A stretch of DNA of 33,437 nucleotides from Paracoccaceae bacterium (GCA_002402045.2 NVUX02000020.1:1-33437); one strand, 5' to 3'. Positions 23,098 through 31,933 are shown, numbered from the stretch's first letter. Notes: generated from the letters alone by a model not told the origin. A program made the numbers and translations.

Positions 23098-23581
23098 ACA
23101 ATGCCTTATACATTACCAATGCATCCACCAACCCCAGCTTGGCGTGCTTAAAGGCCTTGGGCAGCCTGCCCACCACATCAAACCCCAGCCGCTGCCATAG
23201 GGCCACGGCGCGGGTGTTGGTGGCGACGACGAGGTTATATTGCATCGCGCTATAGCCCAGCCGCCGCGCCTCAATTTGAGACCACTCACACATCTGCGCG
23301 CCAATGCCCAGCCCAGCGGCCGCAGGGCTGGCAACATAGCCGCAATTGCACACATGCGCGCCAAGGCTTGGCTGGTTGGGCCTTATATAAAACACCCCCA
23401 GCACCGCGCCGTCTTTCACGGCGGCATAGCTCTCAAGCGGTGGGCTCATCCAACAGGTTTTGGCCTCGGGCTCCGAAATGTCCATAGGGTAGGGATAGGT
23501 TTCCCCCGCCCTGAATACCGGCTCCAGAATGGCCCACACTTCAGGCCAATGCGACTCGTTCAGTTTTTTAAATTCTATCAT
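23096..23581 (-). CDS. GNAT-family N-acetyltransferase
   Basis: The 161-residue protein starts MIEFKKLNESHWPEVW and has the GNAT acetyl-CoA-binding region in the middle (GYVASPAAAGLGIGAQM), with a small-residue loop in place of the usual RGKGIG. It continues with the YNLVVATNTRAVALWQRLGF strand-helix typical of the fold. The substrate is unknown. I use the ATG at 23581; the longer frame to 23668 has no family-like N-terminal extension. It is convergent with the outer-membrane protein gene. Confidence 0.88.
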   Translation of the reverse strand: MIEFKKLNESHWPEVWAILEPVFRAGETYPYPMDISEPEAKTCWMSPPLESYAAVKDGAVLGVFYIRPNQPSLGAHVCNCGYVASPAAAGLGIGAQMCEWSQIEARRLGYSAMQYNLVVATNTRAVALWQRLGFDVVGRLPKAFKHAKLGLVDALVMYKAL

Positions 23582-23700
23582 CCGCCCAAATAAGCGCAAA
23601 AATGCACCTTTGCCCAGCCCCGATATTCTGACGCAGTCGTGACTAGACGCAGGCTGGAATACATGCAAAGTAACGAATATAATTTATACAGGAGTTCCCC

Positions 23701-24159
23701 ATGCGCATCCTCACCCAAATCGCCCCGTTTTTTGCCCTAATTTTTGTGCTTGCCACCAGCGCCAATGCGCAAGTGGCGCAGATGACGCCAGACGCGGCCT
23801 ATACCAAAGCCCTTGCGGGGGAGATTGTGCTGATTGATATCCGCACTCCAGATGAATGGGCCGAAACCGGGCTGCCAGATGTGGCCTTGCAAAATGATCT
23901 TTATGCGCCAGATTTTATTCAAAAGCTGCTCGCTATTCGAGACCAAAACCCAAGCATACCGTTGGCGCTGATCTGCCGCACGGGTAATCGCTCGGGGAAC
24001 ACCACCAGCCAGCTTTATCAAGCGGGCCTGACCAACATAATTGACGTGGTTGAGGGGGTTGCTGGCTCAAGTATAGGGCCGGGCTGGTTTGCGCGCGGCT
24101 TGCCGGTGCGCAGGGCGGGTGCGGCCCTTAATCCCGCCATCAGCACGGTGCAGCCATAA
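23701..24159 (+). CDS. Periplasmic rhodanese-like protein
   Basis: The 152-residue protein carries a signal peptide (cut near ANA-Q, residues 23/24) and one rhodanese domain. The domain begins with VLIDIRTPDEWAETGLP and has the active-site loop CRTGNRSG with C92. Rhodaneses carry a sulfane sulfur on this cysteine; in the periplasm the acceptor is unknown. The loop CxxGxRS is intact, so activity is expected. The ATG follows CAGGAG. It lies upstream of a universal stress protein gene, separated by a perfect inverted repeat. Confidence 0.9.
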   Translation: MRILTQIAPFFALIFVLATSANAQVAQMTPDAAYTKALAGEIVLIDIRTPDEWAETGLPDVALQNDLYAPDFIQKLLAIRDQNPSIPLALICRTGNRSGNTTSQLYQAGLTNIIDVVEGVAGSSIGPGWFARGLPVRRAGAALNPAISTVQP

Positions 24160-24192
24160 GCACCGCGACATAAGGTTCACTTTGCCCCATTG

Positions 24193-24213
24193 CGCCCAAG
24201 CTCGTCTTGGGCG
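24193..24213. repeat. Perfect inverted repeat before the universal stress gene
   Basis: CGCCCAAG (24193-24200) and CTTGGGCG (24206-24213) form an eight-base stem around CTCGT. No T-run follows, so it is either a weak terminator of the rhodanese transcript or an operator/leader element of the next gene. Confidence 0.45.
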
Positions 24214-24234
24214 AATATGGAGGCACCTAATTAT

Positions 24235-24705
24235 ATGGAGCCTCTGATGCGTAAATTTCTTGTGGTCATGGATGACAGCCCCGAATTTCTGAATGCTTTG
24301 CGCTTTGCGGCTATTCGCGCCAAAAAGACCGGAACAGGCGTTGAGATCCTTGGCATTATCGCGCCGGAAGAGTTCCAGCACTGGATTGGTGTTGGTGAAA
24401 CCATGCGTGCCGAGGCGCGCGAGCGGATTGAAGAGCACTTTAAAGTGTTTTCAAAATGGATGATCGACAAAGAGGGCGTGGAGCCGGAATTGGTGATCCG
24501 TGAAGGTGAAAAAGCCGAGCAGGTGTTGGCGCAAATTAGCGAAGACAAAGACGTTGCCATCCTTATTTTGGGTGCTGGCACCTCTGGCTCTGGCCCCGGC
24601 CCCCTTGTAAACCAGCTTGTGGCTAAAAGCGGTGGTGATATGCCGGTACCGATTACCATTGTTCCGGGGGCGATGTCTAAAGAAGCTATTATCGCGGTCG
24701 CATAA
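24235..24705 (+). CDS. Universal stress protein (UspA family)
   Basis: The 156-residue protein has one Usp domain. FLVVMDDSPEFLNALRFA forms the first strand and helix, with the conserved Asp. The C-terminal part has ILILGAGTSGSGPGPLVNQLV followed by PITIVPGA, which corresponds to the family GxxGxnxxxS nucleotide-binding tract. Such proteins bind ATP or act as stress-linked regulators. The ATG at 24235 is preceded by GGAGG at 24219-24223. The in-frame start at 24190 would place the inverted repeat inside the gene, so it is less likely. The next gene starts directly after its stop. Confidence 0.9.
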   Translation: MEPLMRKFLVVMDDSPEFLNALRFAAIRAKKTGTGVEILGIIAPEEFQHWIGVGETMRAEARERIEEHFKVFSKWMIDKEGVEPELVIREGEKAEQVLAQISEDKDVAILILGAGTSGSGPGPLVNQLVAKSGGDMPVPITIVPGAMSKEAIIAVA

Positions 24706-25893
24706 TTGGCGTTTGATCTGAGCGCCGTACGGGCGCAAACTCCGGGTGTGCAGCACGGCACACACCTATTGGCGTGCGGTTCGGCGCTCATGCCGCAAGT
24801 GGTTGTGGAGGCGATCACCGAGCATATCCAGCTTGAAGCTCGCATTGGCGGCTATGAGGCTGCGGCGCAGCAATCTGAAATGCTGGATGGGGTTTATGCC
24901 GATGTCGCGCAGCTACTTGGGGCTAACCCGCAAGAAATTGCGCTCATGGAAAACGCCACCGCGGCGTGGTGTCAGGTGTTTTATGGCCTTAAACTGAAAG
25001 CCGGAGATAGGGTGCTTACGTGCCAAGCGGAATATGCTGCCAATTATGTGGCCTATCTGCACCGCGCTGAGCGGGACGGGATCCTCATTGAGGTTATCCC
25101 GAATGATGAAAGCGGGGCCATTGATTTGGTGGCGCTTGAAGCCATGCTGGCCGTGCCTGCTGCGCTTATTTCTATCACGTGGGTGCCAACCAATGGCGGG
25201 CTGGTGAATCCGGCAGCGGGCGTTGGTCAGCTTGCGCGCAAATATGGCGTGCCGTATTTGTTGGATGCCTGTCAGGCCGTTGGGCAAATGCCGGTTGATG
25301 TGGCGGTGCTTGGCTGTGATTACCTCACGGCAACGGGCCGCAAATTTTTGCGCGGGCCACGCGGCATCGGATTTTTGTATGTGCGCGAAGAGATGATCTT
25401 TAAAACGGAGCCTGCTGTCATTGACCATTTCGCCGCGCCGTGGGTGGCCGCGAACAGGTATGAGCTGCGCCCTGATGCCCGCCGATTTGAAAACTGGGAA
25501 AACGCTTATGCGCTGCGTGCCGGGCTGGGCGCGGCGGTGCGGTATGCGCTGGATATCGGGATTGACACTATTCATGTGCGGGCGTGGGCGCTGGCTGAGC
25601 AGCTCCGCGATGGGCTGCGGCAAATGGCGGATATAACCTTGTATGACGCCGGAACGACGCAATGCGCCATTGTGAGCTTTGCTATGGTGAACGCCGAGCC
25701 AAGCGCTGTGGTCGCTTATCTGGGGGAGCGCGGCATTGTGATTGGCACATCCGCGCGCAACAGCACGTTGCTCGACGCAGACTCCCGGAAATTGCCGACC
25801 ATGCTCCGCGCCGCGCCGCACTATTATAACTCGGAAGACGAGATTGCCGATTTACTTGCGTGTTTGAAGGACTGTCGCCAAGCTGCAAGCTAG
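24706..25893 (+). CDS. Class V PLP-dependent aminotransferase-like enzyme
   Basis: The 395-residue protein has the fold-type I PLP enzyme pattern of the class V group (cysteine desulfurase / isopenicillin-N-epimerase-like). It has ENATAAWCQVF near the cofactor phosphate site, LLDACQAVGQMPVD with D187, and the Schiff-base lysine K213 in TATGRKFLRGPRG. The region where cysteine desulfurases carry their catalytic cysteine reads GIVIGTSARNSTLL and has no Cys, so desulfurase activity is not expected. The start is TTG at 24706, immediately after the Usp stop; no better start was seen. The substrate is unknown. Confidence 0.85.
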   Translation: MAFDLSAVRAQTPGVQHGTHLLACGSALMPQVVVEAITEHIQLEARIGGYEAAAQQSEMLDGVYADVAQLLGANPQEIALMENATAAWCQVFYGLKLKAGDRVLTCQAEYAANYVAYLHRAERDGILIEVIPNDESGAIDLVALEAMLAVPAALISITWVPTNGGLVNPAAGVGQLARKYGVPYLLDACQAVGQMPVDVAVLGCDYLTATGRKFLRGPRGIGFLYVREEMIFKTEPAVIDHFAAPWVAANRYELRPDARRFENWENAYALRAGLGAAVRYALDIGIDTIHVRAWALAEQLRDGLRQMADITLYDAGTTQCAIVSFAMVNAEPSAVVAYLGERGIVIGTSARNSTLLDADSRKLPTMLRAAPHYYNSEDEIADLLACLKDCRQAAS

Positions 25894-26049
25894 CGCTTCC
25901 GCCCGCCGGTTGGGCGTGGCCTCGGCTTCGCCTCGGTGGGGCATTCTGCCCCCTCGCGTAAGCACGCTCCCCCCAGAAAATGCAATTCCACGAGAGATAT
26001 TCTGCCTTATCAAAACCGGAAAGCGGACCATTTGGCGCGGTACGATTAC

Positions 26050-26080
26050 TTGACTTTTTTGCTCTGGACACCCATATATA
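26050..26080 (+). promoter_or_regulatory. Candidate promoter of the nfuA-type gene
   Basis: TTGACT (26050-26055) is followed 17-19 bases later by CATATATA (26073-26080), about 25 bases before the ATG at 26105. The surrounding 25894-26104 gap also holds GC-rich short hairpins, for example GGGGC-ATTCT-GCCCC, and a repeated GCCTCGG. Confidence 0.45.
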
Positions 26081-26104
26081 AACAAACGCATGAAAGGCGC
26101 ACCG

Positions 26105-26665
26105 ATGTTTATCCAGACTGAATCCACCCCGAACCCAGCCACGTTGAAGTTTTTACCTGGTCAGGCCGTGTTGCAGGCGGGTACTGCTGATTTTCCGAGC
26201 TTGGAAGCGGCGGAAACCTCTCCTTTAGCCAAACGCTTGTTTGGTGTTGAGGGTGTGGCGGGTGTGTTTTTTGGGCCTGATTTTGTGACCGTTACCAAAA
26301 CTGAAGCGCAGGACTGGACCTATATCAAGCCCGCAATTCTGGGCGCGATTATGGAGCATTACCAATCTGGTGCGCCAGTAATGGATGATGAAAGTGGCAC
26401 GGTTGGCCATGCGGACCATGACGGGCCAGACTCGGGTTTGGTGAAACAAATCAAAGAGTTGCTTGATACTCGTGTGCGCCCGGCTGTAGCGCAAGATGGT
26501 GGTGACATCACGTTTCATGGGTTTGATCGCGGCATTGTTTATTTGCATATGCAGGGGGCCTGTGCGGGCTGCCCGTCCTCAACCATGACCCTGAAAAGTG
26601 GCATCGAGAACCTGCTGAAGCACTTCATCCCTGAAGTGGTGGAAGTGCGCGCCATCACCGTTTAG
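26105..26665 (+). CDS. NfuA-type Fe-S cluster carrier
   Basis: The 186-residue protein has the N-terminal Nfu domain (MFIQTESTPNPATLKFLPG) and a C-terminal NifU-like domain (VRPAVAQDGGDITF). The cluster-binding CAGCPSS supplies C153 and C156. It would receive 4Fe-4S clusters from the SUF assembly system and hand them to target enzymes in the cytoplasm. The ATG at 26105 is chosen because AAAGG lies about seven bases upstream and the family begins MFIQTE; the ATG at 26090 is too early. rimI starts two bases after its stop. Confidence 0.95.
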   Translation: MFIQTESTPNPATLKFLPGQAVLQAGTADFPSLEAAETSPLAKRLFGVEGVAGVFFGPDFVTVTKTEAQDWTYIKPAILGAIMEHYQSGAPVMDDESGTVGHADHDGPDSGLVKQIKELLDTRVRPAVAQDGGDITFHGFDRGIVYLHMQGACAGCPSSTMTLKSGIENLLKHFIPEVVEVRAITV

Positions 26666-26667
26666 CC

Positions 26668-27078
26668 ATGCGCCCTGAAGCGCTGGCCGAGCTGCACGCG
26701 CTTTGCTTTACCACCCCCCGCCCATGGCGGGCGGATGAGTTTTCCGGACTGCTGGAAGCCCGTGGCACGTTTTTGATTTCACACACAAATGGCTTTGCCT
26801 TGGGCCGAATCGCTGGCCCCGAGGCAGAGCTTTTGACGATTGCAGTGCATCCGGATGCCCAGAATGCGGGGCATGGCCGCCGATTGGTGGATGATTTTCT
26901 TTGCAAGGCCACCACCTTGGGGGCAGTGGACATGTTTTTGGAAGTGGCCGAAAACAACGCGGCTGCGATTGCCCTTTACCTTAAGGCAGGCTTCGTCGAG
27001 GTCGCTAAGCGCAAGGAATACTTCAAGCAAATCAGTGGCCCGTCGCTGACGGCGCTGATCCTTAAATACTCGATTTAG
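26668..27078 (+). CDS. rimI: Ribosomal-protein-alanine N-acetyltransferase RimI-like
   Basis: The 136-residue GNAT protein has LLTIAVHPDAQNAGHGRRLVDDFL, which is the acetyl-CoA-binding motif, and FLEVAENNAAAIALYLKAGF, typical of RimI, the enzyme that acetylates the N-terminus of ribosomal protein S18. It is coupled to the Fe-S carrier gene (two-base gap). In related bacteria tsaB usually sits between nfuA and rimI; here it does not. Other small GNAT activities are possible. Confidence 0.85.
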   Translation: MRPEALAELHALCFTTPRPWRADEFSGLLEARGTFLISHTNGFALGRIAGPEAELLTIAVHPDAQNAGHGRRLVDDFLCKATTLGAVDMFLEVAENNAAAIALYLKAGFVEVAKRKEYFKQISGPSLTALILKYSI

Positions 27079-27253
27079 CTCAAAACCTGCCGCCAACCGC
27101 AAGCCGTTGATCGCCGCCTGTGGCATTATGGTAAAAAAACCATTGACCCTCCCCCCCGTTAGCCGCTTTACTTGTCTATCGTTTCTTCGATCTGGAAATG
27201 CGGGATTCTGCTCGCCCATAACAGGTCGAAATTTTGTAGTATGGGAGAAATAC

Positions 27254-28255
27254 ATGAAACTGCTCAAAACCCTTATCGCCACAACGGCACTCGTAGGCGC
27301 AGCAACGTTCGCCAGCGCACAAGCCAACCCGGCTCTGATTTTTGACCTTGGTGGAAAATTTGACAAATCTTTCAACGAAATGTCTTACACAGGTGCCGAG
27401 CGCTTCACAGCAGACACCGGCATTTCTTATCGTGAATTCGAGCTTCAGTCAGACGCTCAACGTGAGCAGGCGCTCCGCCGTTTTGCACAAGCCGGCAATA
27501 ACCCGGTTGTGGTTGCTGGCTTCTCAAACGCCACCGCGATGGAAGCCGTTGCCCCTGACTTCCCTGACACAGATTTTGTGATCATCGACATGGTTGTAGA
27601 TCTGCCAAACGTACGTTCGGTTGTATTTGCCGAGCAAGAAGGCTCTTACCTCGTGGGCTTGCTCGCAGCTATGGCGTCCAAAACGGGCACCGTTAGCTTT
27701 GTTGGTGGCATGGACATTCCGCTCATTCAAAACTTCCAGTGCGGTTACGCACAGGGCGCAAAATCTGTTGGTGATATCACCGTAATCGGCGCCATGACTG
27801 GCACTGACGGTTCCGCTTGGAACAACCCAGTGAAGGGTGGCGAGATCACTGTTTCGCAAATCGAAAACGGTTCTGATGTTGTGTTTGCTGCTGCTGGTGG
27901 CACTGGCCGTGGCGTGCTTCAGGCCGCAACGGATGCAGGTATCATGGCTATCGGCGTTGACGCCAACCAAAACTACATGCACCCCGGCAACATGCTGACC
28001 TCGATGATCAAGCGCGTTGATAACGCTGTTTATGACGCTTTCAATGACGTGAACAACGACGAGTTTACCGCCGGCATTCAGGTTATGGGCTTGGCAGAAG
28101 ACGGTGTTGGCTGGTCTCTCGACGAGCACAACGAATCGCTGATCACTGACGAAATGCGCGCTGCTGTGGCTGAAGCCCGCGCCGCGATCATCGCCGGTGA
28201 CATTGTTGTTCACGACTACCGGACAGACAACACCTGCCCAGTTGAGATCAACTAA
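27254..28255 (+). CDS. BMP-family periplasmic nucleoside-binding protein
   Basis: The 333-residue protein has a cleavable signal peptide (MKLLKTLIATTALVGAATFASAQA) and no lipobox cysteine, so it should be soluble in the periplasm. The mature part matches the BMP/PnrA/Med family of nucleoside-binding proteins: LIFDLGGKFDKSFNEMSYTG at the start, FVIIDMVVDLPNVRSVVFAEQEGSYLVG, FVGGMDIPLIQNFQCGYAQG and IGVDANQN. Related proteins bind purine nucleosides. GGGAG lies just before the ATG; an upstream frame to 27107 is not supported. It heads an operon of transporter genes and a purine nucleoside phosphorylase. Confidence 0.95.
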   Translation: MKLLKTLIATTALVGAATFASAQANPALIFDLGGKFDKSFNEMSYTGAERFTADTGISYREFELQSDAQREQALRRFAQAGNNPVVVAGFSNATAMEAVAPDFPDTDFVIIDMVVDLPNVRSVVFAEQEGSYLVGLLAAMASKTGTVSFVGGMDIPLIQNFQCGYAQGAKSVGDITVIGAMTGTDGSAWNNPVKGGEITVSQIENGSDVVFAAAGGTGRGVLQAATDAGIMAIGVDANQNYMHPGNMLTSMIKRVDNAVYDAFNDVNNDEFTAGIQVMGLAEDGVGWSLDEHNESLITDEMRAAVAEARAAIIAGDIVVHDYRTDNTCPVEIN

Positions 28256-28257
28256 GC

Positions 28258-29829
28258 ATGTCTTCAACGACAAATAATGCGGGGCGGCTCGATGCAGCCG
28301 CCCCTGCTATTGAACTGATTGGTATTTCCAAAGCCTTTGGCTCGGTGCAAGCCAATAAAGACATTTCCATGGTCGTTGCCAAGGGCGCGATCCACGGGAT
28401 TGTGGGCGAAAATGGCGCAGGGAAATCCACCCTGATGTCGATTTTGTATGGTTTCTATAAAGCTGATTCTGGCTCTGTGAAAATTGACGGGGTGCTGACC
28501 CAGATCAATGATAGCCATGACGCGATTGCAGCGGGTATTGGCATGGTGCACCAGCACTTTATGTTGGTTGATAATTTTACCGTGCTGGAAAACGTAGTTT
28601 TAGGGGCCGAAGATGGCGCCTTGCTTGGCCCCAGCCTGCGCAAAGCGCGCAAAGAGCTGAAGCGGCTGGCCGATGAATATGAGCTGGATGTGGACCCAGA
28701 TGCCTTGGTCGAGGACATTTCCGTGGGCTTCCAGCAGCGGGTGGAAATCCTGAAGGCGCTGTATCGCCAAGCTGAAATTTTAATTTTGGACGAGCCAACG
28801 GGCGTGTTGACGCCCGACGAGGCCGACCACCTGTTCCGCATTTTGCGCAATCTGAAAGCACAGGGCAAAACCATTGTGATTATCACGCATAAACTGCGGG
28901 AAATCATGGATGTAACTGATTCTGTGTCGGTAATGCGTAGGGGCGAAATGACCAAAACCATCGCGACCTCGACCACCTCGCCTGAGGATTTGGCCGAGGC
29001 CATGGTTGGGCGGCGTGTGCTGCTGGAAGTTAATAAAAAGCCCGCTGAAGTGGGTGAAACCGTGATGCAGATTAAAGGCCTGAGCGTGACGGATGTGCAC
29101 GGTGTGCAGCGCCTGAAAAATGTATCTTTTGAGCTGAAGCGCGGCGAAATCCTGGGTATTGCCGGTGTGGCTGGCAATGGCCAGTCTGAGCTTCTGGAAG
29201 TTATTTCGGGTATTGGGGCCGCTACTAGTGGTGAAGTGCTGCTGCACGGTGAGGCCATTGATATATCGCCAAAAGCCAATGCCGGTATGCGCCGTCAGCG
29301 TGGCATCGGCCACGTGCCGGAAGACCGCCACCAGCGTGGGCTGGTGATGCCGTTCATGACCTGGGAAAACACCGCTTTTGGCTATCATAACGAGCCGGAA
29401 TATTGCGGCAAGTTTGGCCTCGCGAACCAGAAATTCATGAAGCAAGACGCGCGCGAAAAGATGGAGCGGTTTGATATTCGCCCGCCCATTCCGCAGCTTG
29501 TGGCCTCGCATTTTTCAGGCGGCAACCAGCAAAAAATCGTGCTGGCGCGCGAGATTGAGCGTAATCCTGATGTGCTGCTGATTGGCCAACCCACGCGCGG
29601 CGTGGATATTGGCGCGATCGAGTTCATCCACCAGCAGATCGTAAACCTGCGAGATTCAGGCAAAGCCATATTGCTTGTTTCAGTGGAGCTAGACGAAATT
29701 CAAGCGCTGTCTGACCGGATTTTGGTGATGTTCGACGGAGTTATTCAAGGCGAGCGCCTGCCCGAAGACACCAATGAAGGCGAGCTGGGCTTGCTCATGG
29801 CGGGCGTAGATCCGGAGACAAAATCATGA
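28258..29829 (+). CDS. ABC transporter ATPase with two nucleotide-binding domains (nucleoside importer)
   Basis: The 523-residue protein is a tandem ATPase like those of the sugar (RbsA-type) and nucleoside importers. Domain 1 has Walker A GENGAGKST (50-58), Q-loop VHQHFML, signature VGFQQR and Walker B ILILDEPTGVLTPDE. Domain 2 has a weak Walker A (GVAGNGQSE), signature FSGGNQQK and LLIGQPTRGVD in place of Walker B, the usual asymmetry of this family. It energises import through the two permeases that follow. It starts two bases after the binding-protein stop and overlaps the next gene by ATGA. Confidence 0.96.
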   Translation: MSSTTNNAGRLDAAAPAIELIGISKAFGSVQANKDISMVVAKGAIHGIVGENGAGKSTLMSILYGFYKADSGSVKIDGVLTQINDSHDAIAAGIGMVHQHFMLVDNFTVLENVVLGAEDGALLGPSLRKARKELKRLADEYELDVDPDALVEDISVGFQQRVEILKALYRQAEILILDEPTGVLTPDEADHLFRILRNLKAQGKTIVIITHKLREIMDVTDSVSVMRRGEMTKTIATSTTSPEDLAEAMVGRRVLLEVNKKPAEVGETVMQIKGLSVTDVHGVQRLKNVSFELKRGEILGIAGVAGNGQSELLEVISGIGAATSGEVLLHGEAIDISPKANAGMRRQRGIGHVPEDRHQRGLVMPFMTWENTAFGYHNEPEYCGKFGLANQKFMKQDAREKMERFDIRPPIPQLVASHFSGGNQQKIVLAREIERNPDVLLIGQPTRGVDIGAIEFIHQQIVNLRDSGKAILLVSVELDEIQALSDRILVMFDGVIQGERLPEDTNEGELGLLMAGVDPETKS

Positions 29830-30920
29830 ACAAGAATCTTCCTAAATGGGTTGATCTCGGGCTTATCCCTGTGCTCACCCTGCTACTCGCCTTTGCCGTT
29901 TCCGGCCTTGTTGTGCTGTCAATCGGGCAAGACCCGATTGAGGTGGTAAAAGTGATGCTAAACGGGGCCTTTAACCCCTATGGCATTGGCCACACACTGT
30001 ATTTCACCACCAACTTTATCTTTACCGGCCTCGCCGTGGCCGTGGCCTTTCATGCAAAATTGTTTAACATCGGTGGCGAAGGCCAAGCCGGAATCGCCGG
30101 AGTTGGTGTTGCGCTGGTTATGCTGTCTTACGACTGGCCACACTGGAGCATAGCGCTGCTTGTTGGCACGATTGCGGCAATGGCTTTTGGCGCAGCATGG
30201 GCCGCTATTCCAGCATATTTGCAAGCCAAGCGCGGCAGCCATATTGTAATTACAACCATCATGTTTAACCTGATCGGCTCAGCGCTCATCGGGTATCTGG
30301 TGGTTGGCCCAATGCAGGGCGAAGGCTCCCAGCCGCAAAGCGAACGCTTCCCATCCTCCGCCTCACTGCCCGATTTTCATGAGATTTTTGGCTGGTTCGG
30401 GTTAGAATTTGCCAAACATGCCCCTGCAAATATCAGCTTTTTCATTGCGCTCATCGCCGCAGTTCTGGTTTGGATTTTGATTTGGAAAACACGGCTCGGC
30501 TATGAAATGCGGGCTTTTGGCCATTCAGAAAAAGCCGCTGTTTATGCCGGTATTTCCCCCCTGAAAATCACCATGATAGCGATGCTGGTTTCTGGCGCTC
30601 TATCGGGCTTGATGGCGGTAAATACTGTGCAAGGCGATGCGGAACGACTATTGCTTGGCTCTGTTGAGGGCGCGGGTTTTATTGGCATCGCGGTGGCGCT
30701 CATGGGGCGCTCGCATCCCGTTGGTGTGCTTCTGGCCGCCTTTCTGTTTGGGATTTTGACCCAAGGCGGGGCCGAGCTGCAATTTGAGCTCGGCATTCCG
30801 GCCCAGATGATCACGGTTATTCAAGCGCTGATTATCATGTTTACCGGCAGCCTGGAAAACCTGGTTCGCATCCCGATGGAACGATTGTTTATTAGAGCCG
30901 GAAAGGGAGCCACATCATGA
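29826..30920 (+). CDS. ABC transporter permease 1 (nucleoside importer)
   Basis: The 364-residue protein has about 8-10 hydrophobic segments and the branched-chain/ribose permease family pattern, with FNIGGEGQAGIAGVG near residues 77-91 and GYEMRAFGHSEKAAVYAGI in the coupling region. It matches the YufP/NupP type of nucleoside permease. It forms the inner-membrane channel together with permease 2. The start overlaps the ATPase stop and the end overlaps permease 2 (ATGA), so stoichiometric translation is likely. Confidence 0.94.
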   Translation: MNKNLPKWVDLGLIPVLTLLLAFAVSGLVVLSIGQDPIEVVKVMLNGAFNPYGIGHTLYFTTNFIFTGLAVAVAFHAKLFNIGGEGQAGIAGVGVALVMLSYDWPHWSIALLVGTIAAMAFGAAWAAIPAYLQAKRGSHIVITTIMFNLIGSALIGYLVVGPMQGEGSQPQSERFPSSASLPDFHEIFGWFGLEFAKHAPANISFFIALIAAVLVWILIWKTRLGYEMRAFGHSEKAAVYAGISPLKITMIAMLVSGALSGLMAVNTVQGDAERLLLGSVEGAGFIGIAVALMGRSHPVGVLLAAFLFGILTQGGAELQFELGIPAQMITVIQALIIMFTGSLENLVRIPMERLFIRAGKGATS

Positions 30921-31933
30921 TGGATTTCCTGACAAATGACCTGTTGCAACTGAGCGACTCTGCTGTGCGCAATGCAATTCCACTACTGCTCGCCTGCCTC
31001 GCAGGTCTCTACTCAGAGCGCGCCGGTATTTTTGATATTGGCCTTGAGGGCAAAATGCTGGTGGCCGCTTTTGCCGCGGGCGCGTTTTCCGCGATTGCGG
31101 GTATGCCCATCGCTGATGGCGGCTGGGACATGGGGGCTTGGTCTGTATGGATAGGGCTTGGCGCGGCGATTATTGCCTCTACGGTGTTCTCGATGATCCA
31201 CGCTTTTGCCTCCATCACACTCCGTGGCAATCAGTTAATCTCCGGTGTGGCGATCAACTTTTTTGCGGCGGGTATTACGGTGCTCATCGGACAATACTGG
31301 TTCCGTATGGGCGGGCAAACGCCTCAGCTGCGCGCCGGACAACGGTTTGAGCCGATAACACTGCCCTTTGCGGACAGCCTAAAAGACGTGCCGGTAATTG
31401 GGGATATCTATTTCAAACTGATTTCCGGCCACAATATCATTGTGTACATGGGCTTTGCCATTGTTGCCCTCACATGGTGGGTGCTTTACCGCACCCGCTT
31501 TGGCTTGCGGATGCGCGCCGTGGGGGAAAACCCCGGCGCTGTAGATACAGCAGGTATTTCGGTGGTTAAGCTGCGTTATTCGGCGCTCATTATCACCGGA
31601 ATTTTGTGTGGCCTTGCGGGCGCTTACCTCAGCCTCGGGACAGCGGCCGCTGGTTTTGGCAAAGACATGACAGCAGGCCGTGGTTTTATCGCCCTTGCCG
31701 CGCTGATCTTTGCCAAGTGGAAACCAATTTCGGCCATGTGGGCCACGCTGCTTTTTGGTATGCTGGAAGCCATCGGCAACAAATATCAAACGGTTGATCT
31801 AGGCTTCGTTGTGCTGCCCGGACAATTCATGCAAGCACTGCCATATATCCTGACAGTGGTTATTTTGGCGGGCTTTGTTGGCAAGGCCATACCGCCAAAA
31901 GCAGGTGGAGAACCCTATGTCAAAGAACGATAA
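30917..31933 (+). CDS. ABC transporter permease 2 (nucleoside importer)
   Basis: The 338-residue protein is the partner permease. LYSERAGIFDIGLEGKMLVAAFAAG lies near the start and FGLRMRAVGENPGAVDTAGI in the coupling region, with about eight membrane segments. This is the YufQ/NupQ type. Two adjacent ATGs are possible at 30917 and 30920; GAAAGGGAG precedes both. The 3' end overlaps the phosphorylase start by 17 bases, linking uptake with breakdown of the substrate. Confidence 0.94.
   Translation: MMDFLTNDLLQLSDSAVRNAIPLLLACLAGLYSERAGIFDIGLEGKMLVAAFAAGAFSAIAGMPIADGGWDMGAWSVWIGLGAAIIASTVFSMIHAFASITLRGNQLISGVAINFFAAGITVLIGQYWFRMGGQTPQLRAGQRFEPITLPFADSLKDVPVIGDIYFKLISGHNIIVYMGFAIVALTWWVLYRTRFGLRMRAVGENPGAVDTAGISVVKLRYSALIITGILCGLAGAYLSLGTAAAGFGKDMTAGRGFIALAALIFAKWKPISAMWATLLFGMLEAIGNKYQTVDLGFVVLPGQFMQALPYILTVVILAGFVGKAIPPKAGGEPYVKER

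Noticed and set aside
24913-25821. A 302-residue open frame on the minus strand
   Set aside because: It lies wholly opposite the class V PLP enzyme, which has clear motifs; the antisense frame shows no family pattern and reflects codon bias.
27079-27253. A purine riboswitch or clear promoter before the nucleoside operon
   Set aside because: No conserved riboswitch core or stable three-way junction was seen. TTGACC near 27143 has only a poor -10 partner, so no promoter is called.
28455-29279. A 274-residue open frame on the minus strand, and others opposite the ABC ATPase
   Set aside because: Antisense to a gene with intact Walker and signature motifs; Ser/Arg-rich nonsense composition.
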